Shown here piece by piece: positions 57,699 to 64,000 of a stretch of DNA of 64,000 bases (the first letter of the stretch is position 1; each line of letters begins with the position of its first letter). The stretch is from Cohaesibacter sp. ES.047. GTDB lineage: Bacteria > Pseudomonadota > Alphaproteobacteria > Rhizobiales > Cohaesibacteraceae. The notes beneath the pieces were generated by a model, which was given only the letters and a program-made list of their open reading frames with translations, did not search any database and was not told the DNA's origin. The translations under genes were made by a program, and so were the position numbers. Location: the NCBI RefSeq assembly GCF_900215505.1, contig NZ_LT907844.1:3674001-3738000 (forward strand), written 5' to 3'.

Positions 57699-59228
57699 AT
57701 GAAGAGATTGCCAATGCGAAAAATAAGAGAAGCTCTCCGCCTGTCTTGTGAGGGTATGTCAACCCGTCAGGCCGCTTCCAGTCTGTCGATAGGTGGCACG
57801 ACATTGCGCGAGTATCTGTACCGCGCGAAAGAGGCCGGACTATCCTGGCCGTTGCCTGCAGATCTGAGCGATTCCGATCTCGAGAAATTGCTTTATCCCA
57901 TCCGGGACAAGGATGACACCAAGCCGATCCCGTTGCCAGACTGGACTTGCGTGCATGCGGAGCTGCGCCGCAAGGGCGTGACGCTGATGCTCCTGTGGCA
58001 GGAATACCGTGAAGCCCATCCTGATGGTTATGGCTATAGTCGGTATTGCGAACTCTATACCCGCTGGGAAGGCAAACTCAGGCCTGTGATGCGCCAGCGC
58101 TATGCAGGCGGCGAGACATTGTTCGTCGACTATGCAGGCCAGACTGTGGATGTGGCCTGCCCCAAGACCGGTGAGATCAGGACGGCCCAAATCTTTGTGG
58201 CCACGCTCGGCGCATCGAGCTACAGCTATTGTGAGGCGACCTGGACCCAGAGCCTGCCGGATTGGATTGGCAGCCACACCCGGGCTCTTGCCTTCTTCGG
58301 CGGCGTGCCGGGTATGATCGTGCCTGATAATCTCAAGTCAGGGGTGACGAAGGCCTGCTTTTACGACCCGGTGATCAATCGCACCTATGGCGATATGGCA
58401 GCTCATTACGATACTGCCGTTGTGCCAGCCCGGCCCCGCAAACCACGCGATAAGGCCAAGGTCGAGACGGCTGTGCAATTGGCCGAGCGCTGGATTCTGG
58501 CCAAGCTTCGCAATCACCAATTCTTTGGCCTCGATGAACTGAATGCCGCCATCCGGCCATTACAGGATCAATTGAATGGCAAGGTGACCCGGCATCTGGG
58601 TGCAAGCCGCCGGTCCTTGTTCGAGACCCTGGACAAACCAGCTCTGAAGCCGTTACCCAAAGAGCCTTATGTCTATGCTGAATGGAAGAAGTGCCGGGCC
58701 GGGCTCGATTATCATGTCGACATTGATCACCATTATTACTCGGTGCCCTATCAATTGCTGCGTCAGGATCTCTGGGTTCGGATTACAGCCCGCACCATCG
58801 AGATTTTCCATAAAAGTCAGAGAGTTGCCGCACATGCCCGGTCATCGGGTAACCGCCAACATACGACACTGCGGGAGCATATGCCAGCCAATCATCGCTT
58901 CCGTTCAGGCTGGACACCAGAGGCCATGCGCGAGAAAGCTGTCAGGATAGGCCCCCATGTTGAGACCTTCGTGGATGTCGTCATGCGCAAACGAAACCAT
59001 CCTGAACAAGGCTATCGCACCTGCATGGGTGTCCTTCGGTTAGCCAAGAGTTTTGGGTCCGATCGCCTCGATGCAGCCTGCGAGCCGGCACTCGTCATCA
59101 ATGCCCATTCCTATACATCCGTACAGTCCATTCTCAAAAGTGGGCTGGATCGCAAACGTCGAGAAAAGCCCTCGGACGGCCCTGTGATCACTCACTCCAA
59201 TATCCGTGGGTCTCAATACTTCCATTAA
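57699..59228 (+). CDS. istA: IS21 transposase IstA
   Basis: 509-residue transposase. HTH at the start (MRKIREALRLSCEGMSTRQAASSLSIGGTTLREYL), integrase core with GGETLFVDYAGQTVDV (D), GMIVPDNLKSGV (D) and KPRDKAKVETAVQLAERWIL (E). C-terminal DNA-binding segment KCRAGLDYHVDIDHHYYSVPYQLL. Intact. ATG 57699 used. Confidence 0.93.
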   Translation: MKRLPMRKIREALRLSCEGMSTRQAASSLSIGGTTLREYLYRAKEAGLSWPLPADLSDSDLEKLLYPIRDKDDTKPIPLPDWTCVHAELRRKGVTLMLLWQEYREAHPDGYGYSRYCELYTRWEGKLRPVMRQRYAGGETLFVDYAGQTVDVACPKTGEIRTAQIFVATLGASSYSYCEATWTQSLPDWIGSHTRALAFFGGVPGMIVPDNLKSGVTKACFYDPVINRTYGDMAAHYDTAVVPARPRKPRDKAKVETAVQLAERWILAKLRNHQFFGLDELNAAIRPLQDQLNGKVTRHLGASRRSLFETLDKPALKPLPKEPYVYAEWKKCRAGLDYHVDIDHHYYSVPYQLLRQDLWVRITARTIEIFHKSQRVAAHARSSGNRQHTTLREHMPANHRFRSGWTPEAMREKAVRIGPHVETFVDVVMRKRNHPEQGYRTCMGVLRLAKSFGSDRLDAACEPALVINAHSYTSVQSILKSGLDRKRREKPSDGPVITHSNIRGSQYFH

Positions 59229-59241
59229 GGAGAAGATAACA

Positions 59242-60000
59242 ATGCTGATACATCCAACCCTGGACAAATTACGATCCCTCAAACTCGATGGCATGGCCGA
59301 GGCCTTTGCCGAGCTTGAGGGGCAAGATGGCTCCGCTAACCTGACCCATGCCGAATGGTTGGCTCTTCTGGTCGAGCGGGAAAGCGTCAATCGCGAAACC
59401 AAGCGGTTTGAAAGCAGAATGCGGGCTGCTCGCCTGCGTCATGTCGGCGCCTCACCGGAAGACGTCAATTATGGGGCACGGCGCGGTCTCGACAAAGCCC
59501 TGTTCCAGACCTTACTGACGTCCAAATGGATCGGCGACAAAAGGAATTTGAGCATCGTCGGGCCATGCGGGGTCGGCAAGACTTGGCTTGCGTGCGCCCT
59601 TGCACAGGCTGCTTGCCGGGATGGCATCACGGTCCTGTACAAGCGCACCTCGCGCCTGTTCGATGAGCTGGAATTGGCTCACGGCGATGGGCGCTTCCCA
59701 CGTCTGTTCAGGACCCTCACGAAAGCACAGTTGCTTATTCTTGATGATTGGGGACCGGATCGCCTCAATGCCAGCCAGCGGCGCGACTTGCTTGAAATCG
59801 TCGAAGAAAGATATGGCAATAGTTCGACGCTCATTACCAGCCAACTGCCCATCAGCACATGGCATGATGTCATTGGCGAGCCGACCTTCGCAGATGCCAT
59901 CCTCGACAGGTTCGTGCACAACTCCTATCGCATCGAACTCGAGGGGCAATCCTTCCGAAAAACTCACGTCAAAATGGATGACGAAACCGGCCAGAACTGA
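59242..60000 (+). CDS. istB: IS21 ATP-binding helper IstB
   Basis: 252-residue AAA+ helper. Walker A GPCGVGKTWLACALAQAA near residue 110, Walker B LLILDDWGPDRL near 170, and the N-terminal IstB domain (LDKLRSLKLDGMAEAFAELEGQ). Start ATG 59242 follows AAGGAGAAG and is 13 bp after istA. It regulates IstA target choice. Confidence 0.93.
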   Translation: MLIHPTLDKLRSLKLDGMAEAFAELEGQDGSANLTHAEWLALLVERESVNRETKRFESRMRAARLRHVGASPEDVNYGARRGLDKALFQTLLTSKWIGDKRNLSIVGPCGVGKTWLACALAQAACRDGITVLYKRTSRLFDELELAHGDGRFPRLFRTLTKAQLLILDDWGPDRLNASQRRDLLEIVEERYGNSSTLITSQLPISTWHDVIGEPTFADAILDRFVHNSYRIELEGQSFRKTHVKMDDETGQN

Positions 60001-60875
60001 TATCAAAAATCAACCGCCTCACGGCAATGCATCAGAGCCGCGCGGATAGCCCGGAATGGGTGCGCGGATGTTGTTGGAATGACTGCGCGGATACGTCGGA
60101 ATCCGCAGTTTTTCCCGAAGAGACTTTTTTCTGCCAGAACATCTTGTGTTTTTGGACAGCGGCGGCGTCGATTTCTGATACGAGGATGTCCTTGTTTCCG
60201 ATTGATTTCATCAGATTTCGGACCGCCTTTTTCCTTGGGTTACGCCATTTGCGCAATTGGTCGTCATTCTTGTGCCTGTTGTCATGAGCGCAGAATTCTT
60301 CAACGTTGCCCACCAATTCTGACAACCGCAAACCTGGCTCTTCAACACCTCCGAGAAGAGCACGGGCAGCCCCAACATCATCTCCTTCCGCAAGTTTTTC
60401 GAAGCGAACCAGGGTCTCCTCCAGCGGAGCCAACAGCAATGACTCAGACGGCAGATAGTTGAGACCTCGTTTTTTGACGATATCTTGAGCAGCCCGGTAG
60501 GCATCGGTACTAGTCGGCTGGTCCTGAAGAAGCTTCAAAGCCTCAAGCTCGTCCAAGATTCCCTTCCTCATGGCTGGAGCCAATTCGGCGGCCTGGCGAG
60601 CGCTGTCTGTCTTCAATGTTCGATGGATCTCGGTCTTTCCGGCGATACCGACATATTCCTTCGGGACCCGCATCCTGAAATGGAAAGTCCCTTTTCCGCG
60701 CTTGATCAAACCGCTCATGAATTGTACCCTTTTCACCAGTGTTGCAACGTCGTCCGGCCAACGACGGTTGCTACACTTTTTGCTACACATTCCGTTTGAA
60801 TGCTCACAATGCAAGTAGGGCTAAACTTCTAGAAACAAAAAGAGAAATCAATATCGGCCAGATCCACCAGAAGGA

Positions 60876-61160
60876 CTTCCTCTCCGCCATTTTCTAAGCG
60901 ATAAATTGAAATTTCTATAGTAAATTCAATCGCTCGATGCGCGAGCTCCCGCAAGATCCCCAAATTTGCTACACAAATCTATGCAAAGGTCTATGGTCCT
61001 TTCCACGGTTTTCTTCAATTTTCCATGTTGATGGAGCAGACTGAGCGCTTCAACCTGCAAGGGATGCATTCAAGCTAAGTAGCTCGGCATTGGTCGATTT
61101 ACATGAATTGCAGCATGCGATTATGCGCCTGCTTTACAGCAGGTCTGTTCCGGGCGGATA
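60876..61160 (+). repeat. Right copy of the tRNA-Ser tail and ~280-bp flanking repeat
   Basis: Begins CTTCCTCTCCGCCATTTTC, the same as the tRNA-Ser 3' end at 28482, and continues about 280 bp in parallel with 28482-28697 plus 29862-29955. There are a few point changes and a 14-bp indel. It lies 158 bp from the integrase start and is the probable att site on this side. The region up to 61305 holds only a small open frame without similarity. Confidence 0.88.
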
Positions 61161-61305
61161 GCTGCCATTTTCTGCAGTTGCGAGATCTCCAGAGCCGCGA
61201 ACTAAAAGCGTTCATTCGAGGTATCTCGGTTCCAGACCTGACAGCAGCGGCAAGGTCGGGCGGCTTCCGTTTAAAAAGGGCTGCACTCAGATTTCTTGCT
61301 GAAAT

Positions 61306-61706
61306 CCTAGAATTGTAGACACCATGTCCCCTAAAAATGAGGCAAGGAGACTACGATGCCCAATTCCCATTTCACTGAAGAATTCAAGATTGAAGCCGTC
61401 AAGCAAATCACCGAGCGAGGGTACTCCGTTGCAGAGGTATCTGAGCGGCTTGGTGTCAGTAGCCATTCGCTTTATGCGTGGAAACTGCCATGACAATGCT
61501 GTTGCCGAAAGCTTTTTCAACCTGCTCAAGAGAGCACGCATCCGGCGACGAGTCTACAAAACAAGGGCTGATACCAGACAGGACATCTTCGACTACATCG
61601 AAATGTTCTACAATCCAAAACGCAAACACGCTACAAACGGAATGCTCTCGCCCGTCGAATATGAGCGACTAAAAATTTGAAGCCCCGAGGTGTCTACAAT
61701 TCTAGG
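61306..61706 (+). mobile_element. Internally deleted IS3-family element with perfect ends
   Basis: 401-bp element bounded by an 18-bp perfect inverted repeat, CCTAGAATTGTAGACACC. Inside, the start of OrfA (MPNSHFTEEFKIEAVKQI to LGVSSHSLYAWK) is fused to the end of OrfB (GNCHDNAVAESFFNLLKRARI to MLSPVEYERLKI) after loss of the middle. It cannot make transposase but keeps both ends, so it could be moved in trans. Confidence 0.85.
61356..61680 (+). pseudogene. OrfA-OrfB deletion remnant of the IS3 element
   Basis: OrfA residues 1-43 followed by the last ~65 residues of the OrfB integrase domain (only the final catalytic Glu region AVAESFF remains). The HTH is kept and the D, D residues are lost. 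Confidence 0.85.
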
Positions 61707-61918
61707 GGCAATTCATATGGAAAAATCTCAGCCACACCCTCCAGACTATCTTGAGGCTTCCTCACGAGACCGAGCGCAGAATTAAGCCTGTTCGCCGGTT
61801 TTGTTATTCTCAAAATTCGTGGCTCGATCTTGAGTACTGAGTTCGATTGTTTGTTTCAGTAAAAATTGTGCCTAAGTGAGCAATTGACACCGCGGGCGCG
61901 TGATGTAAAAACGCTGGC
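61707..61918. other. Intergenic region before the cobalamin riboswitch
   Basis: About 210 bp. A 22-codon frame (MEKSQPHPPDYLEASSRDRAQN) at 61717 has no support as a gene. The promoter of the B12-controlled operon should lie here. Confidence 0.4.
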
Positions 61919-62108
61919 GAAGGTTCTCCCAAGGCGAATGCTACGGGAGATGAAAAGGGAATATGGTGAGGGTGACCCAACTCGGGACCGATGCCATAGC
62001 TGCCCCCGCAACTGTAAGCGGATAGGACTGAGCAACATGCCACTGGGGCAAAGCCCCCGGGAAGGCGCTTAGATCTGATATGCCGCAAGCCAGGAGACCT
62101 GCCTTCGA
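61919..62108 (+). promoter_or_regulatory. Cobalamin riboswitch
   Basis: Conserved blocks in order: AAAAGGGAA with GGTGAGGGT near 61955, GCCCCCGCAACTGTAAGCGG near 62003, TGCCACTGGGG, CCGGGAAGGCG, and the B12 box GCCGCAAGCCAGGAGACCTGCC near 62083. It ends 240 bp before the SBP gene, which it should repress when adenosylcobalamin is plentiful. Confidence 0.96.
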
Positions 62109-62349
62109 GGGGTTCTTCAAAGAGCCTTTTATCAACCGGGCGGGGTGCTCCGGCGATTGTGAAGGATGGGCCTCTATCCGCGCTTTCTGCTGCTGCCTTG
62201 CTCATTGTCAAAAAAGCTTCGGGGTGAAGTGAGGATGACCAACGGCCTGTGCTTGGCGGGATCAATCCACTCCATTTCTCGATTCTATTGGCCAAAACCA
62301 TGATGTCTCTCTAACGAGAGCGCGTGGTCACTATGTCAAGGAATGCATT

Positions 62350-63837
62350 ATGCTCTTCAGCAAAACCAGCTTTATTCAGGCCTCACTAATCGCGGTCGGC
62401 ATTATCGGCGCTGCCACGGCTTGGGCGGCAGAACCGATCGAAGTCGGCCAAACCTATCTCACTAGAGGCGTTGAACCCACCAAGGGGTCCAATGGCTGGG
62501 CTCTGGTCAGCCATGGCATTGGCGAGAATCTGTTCTCCGTTGATGAGAAAGGCGCGTTGGTGCCCCAACTCGCAAACGATGCCAAAAGGACAGGTGATCT
62601 GACTTGGGAAATCGAGCTCGCACCCGGCAATTTCTTCTCTGACGGCTCTGCTGTTGATGCGAAAACTCTGGCTGCCGGTTTTGAAGAAGTCTTTGCCGAC
62701 AACAAAGCTGCATTGGCAACAGGAGGCAAACTGAGCTTTGAAGCTTTGGCTGATCTCACCCTTAAAGTGACCACTGAGAAGCCTGTGCCACGCATTCAAG
62801 CCCTGTTTGCCGAATGGCCTCTGATTGCCTTCAAGCCTACGGGTGATGGGCAGGCTGTTTTTTCCGGTCCGTATGCGGTCACTAGCTTCAAGGCGGACTC
62901 TGACATCGAGTTGGTTCCCAATGCCTATTATGAAGGTGCCGAAAACCGCTCGCCTGTCACTATTCACAAATTCGGCGATGCTCAAGCAATGACTTTGGCG
63001 CTGGAATCCGGCGAACTCGATTTGGCATTCGGATTACCCTCCGAGACGGTCTCTCGGCTCAATTCCAATCCTGATCTCACGGTCAAGTCATTCCCTGTCG
63101 GCTATCAGTATTTTGCATGGCTAAATACAACTCGCCCGGCCTTGTCCGACAAGCGCGTGCGTCAAGCTCTTGATCTAACATTTGATCGCAAAGAGTTGGT
63201 TGCTGCGATCAACGGTGGCTTGCCTGCAATTGGCGCCTATGCTCCTTACTTCCCCTTTGCAGCCAAACAAGCTCGACCTACGGATCTCGAAAAAGCCGCG
63301 TCTCTGCTCGAGGAAGCGGGGTGGGTGAAAGGATCTGATGGAGTGCGCACAAAGGATGGCGTAGCCCTGACGCTGTTAGCTTTGACCTACCCACAACGCC
63401 CTGATCTCGTCACGATGCTGCCGGTGGTCAAAGCGGAGTTGGCACGTGTTGGTATTGCTCTCGAAACCCGAATTGTCGACAACATTTCGCAAGTCGTTGG
63501 CGAAGGGGAATATGACATCGCCTTGTGGGCGCAACATACCGCACCAAGCGGAGATCCGGCGTTCTTTCTTAACTCCATGCTGGCTACTGGTGCGTCTATG
63601 AACCACGCCAAATATTCGTCTAAGGCATTTGATGCCATTGTCGCCAAATTTGCGAGTGAGAGCGACGCAAACAACCGCAATGCACTGGCTTTGGAAGCAC
63701 AAACACAACTGTTCGAGGATGTTCCGATCAGTTTCCTTGTCTCTCCGGTCTGGTATGCCGGGATGTCCAAACGTTTGGAGAACTACCAGCCATGGGGTTC
63801 TGACTATCACGTGCTGCGCGCCGATATTGGTGAATAG
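62350..63837 (+). CDS. B12-controlled ABC transporter substrate-binding protein
   Basis: 495-residue protein of the nickel/peptide binding family (SBP_bac_5, NikA/DppA-like). Signal peptide MLFSKTSFIQASLIAVGIIGAATAWA-AEP. Inside: VSHGIGENLFSVDEKGALVPQLA, FSDGSAVDAKTL, and DKRVRQALDLTFDRKELV. Because a cobalamin riboswitch precedes it, the substrate is probably cobalt, nickel or a metal complex rather than peptides (inference). It is followed 9 bp later by a permease gene. Confidence 0.88.
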   Translation: MLFSKTSFIQASLIAVGIIGAATAWAAEPIEVGQTYLTRGVEPTKGSNGWALVSHGIGENLFSVDEKGALVPQLANDAKRTGDLTWEIELAPGNFFSDGSAVDAKTLAAGFEEVFADNKAALATGGKLSFEALADLTLKVTTEKPVPRIQALFAEWPLIAFKPTGDGQAVFSGPYAVTSFKADSDIELVPNAYYEGAENRSPVTIHKFGDAQAMTLALESGELDLAFGLPSETVSRLNSNPDLTVKSFPVGYQYFAWLNTTRPALSDKRVRQALDLTFDRKELVAAINGGLPAIGAYAPYFPFAAKQARPTDLEKAASLLEEAGWVKGSDGVRTKDGVALTLLALTYPQRPDLVTMLPVVKAELARVGIALETRIVDNISQVVGEGEYDIALWAQHTAPSGDPAFFLNSMLATGASMNHAKYSSKAFDAIVAKFASESDANNRNALALEAQTQLFEDVPISFLVSPVWYAGMSKRLENYQPWGSDYHVLRADIGE

Positions 63838-63846
63838 TCTCAAAAA

Positions 63847-64000
63847 ATGAAAGCTCTTTTGCGACAGACGGCTGGTATTCTCTCAAGCTTGTTGGTGATT
63901 TCCATAATCACTTTTGCGGTCATCATCAACATGCCTTCCGATCCGGTCGACATTGCAATTAGAGCCTGGAATCTGGCCGCGACGGATGAAACTGTCGCGG
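63847..64000 (+). CDS. ABC transporter permease (NikB/DppB type), partial
   Basis: First 51 codons before the window ends: MKALLRQTAGILSSLLVISIIT, then FAVIINMPSDPVDIAIRAWNL. This is the N-terminal helix and PxDP pattern of NikB/DppB permeases. The gene continues outside the window, as part of the cobalamin-regulated operon. Confidence 0.85.
   Translation, partial: MKALLRQTAGILSSLLVISIITFAVIINMPSDPVDIAIRAWNLAATDETVA

Larger units (their letters stand above)
57534..60106 (+). mobile_element. IS21-family insertion sequence
   Basis: 2573-bp element with ends TGCGCATTCCGGGC and TGCGGATTCCGACG, each with further internal copies of the ATCCGCGCA repeat typical of IS21. A 5-bp target duplication, GTTTT, is at 57529-57533 and 60107-60111. 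It carries istA and istB and interrupts the integrase gene. Confidence 0.95.
56808..60718 (-). pseudogene. int: Tyrosine integrase split by IS21
   Basis: N-terminal part 60107-60718 (MSGLIKRGKGTFHFRMRVPKEY, the DUF6538/SAM-like start) and catalytic part 56808-57533. Deleting IS21 and one copy of GTTTT joins them in frame (KVSSGKTKPDTANKD) to a protein of about 443 residues. Catalytic residues: R in ETGCRQSEIS, K/H region HTVGGTRHSFE, GHSVKAIRD and Y in RELYG. It would recombine at the tRNA-Ser end, 158 bp from its start. Now inactive. Confidence 0.9.

Noticed and set aside
61103-61318. 71-codon plus-strand frame after the right repeat
   Set aside because: Begins inside the repeat, has no ribosome site or similarity, and runs into the IS3 terminal repeat.

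Overview
The window looks like a chromosome segment of an alphaproteobacterium, most likely a member of the Hyphomicrobiales (Rhizobiales). The main support is the gene run DUF2842 - ctaA/cox15 - metY - CoA-binding protein - enoyl-CoA hydratase - rplM - rpsI, an order I recall from that group. Extracytoplasmic and regulatory content (EPS genes, many LysR regulators, peptide-type ABC transporters, RND efflux) fits a versatile environmental or host-associated bacterium. Species cannot be named from the sequence alone.

Region 1 (1-8.7 kb) is a peptide scavenging locus. A D-aminopeptidase (plus strand) converges on an operon running proline iminopeptidase - permease - permease - double ATPase - binding protein. 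The operon lies directly downstream of a LuxR-family regulator that carries the Met/Trp ligand-pocket substitutions of the plant-responsive LuxR solos (OryR/PipR/PsoR type). A 16-bp lux-box-like palindrome lies between regulator and operon. Region 2 (8.9-16.4 kb) holds a membrane EAL protein with a degenerate GGDEF domain, an RTX-like gene remnant, tRNA-Pro(GGG), and an exopolysaccharide export set: polyprenyl glycosylphosphotransferase, Wza-like lipoprotein, and a Wzz/ExoP-like protein whose kinase domain has lost its P-loop. Region 3 (16.2-28.2 kb) is housekeeping: heme A synthase, MetY, ribosomal proteins L13 and S9, then an RND efflux pair with a divergent AcrR-like repressor and a palindromic operator.

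Region 4 (28.4-61.7 kb) begins at the 3' end of tRNA-Ser(GCT) and ends at a second copy of that tRNA tail plus about 280 bp of flanking sequence. A tyrosine integrase gene next to the second copy is cut in two by an IS21-family element with a 5-bp target duplication. I read 28.5-60.9 kb as an integrative element or composite island. It is full of insertion sequences (two IS630 copies, two IS256 copies, IS481, IS21, and remnants of IS110, ISL3 and IS3), pseudogenes (DMT transporter with two nested ISs, MocR regulator, LysR fragment), and a nonsense-interrupted gene with a C-terminal HEPN-like motif. The cargo also includes intact genes: a TetR-controlled epimerase, a GT51-like protein lacking both catalytic glutamates, MFS, LysE, GNAT, cupin, MarR/AhpD-like and NUDIX genes, and thiC under a TPP riboswitch.

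Region 5 (61.7-64 kb) has a cobalamin riboswitch in front of a binding protein and the first part of a permease, probably a B12-controlled metal (cobalt/nickel) or related uptake system that continues out of the window.
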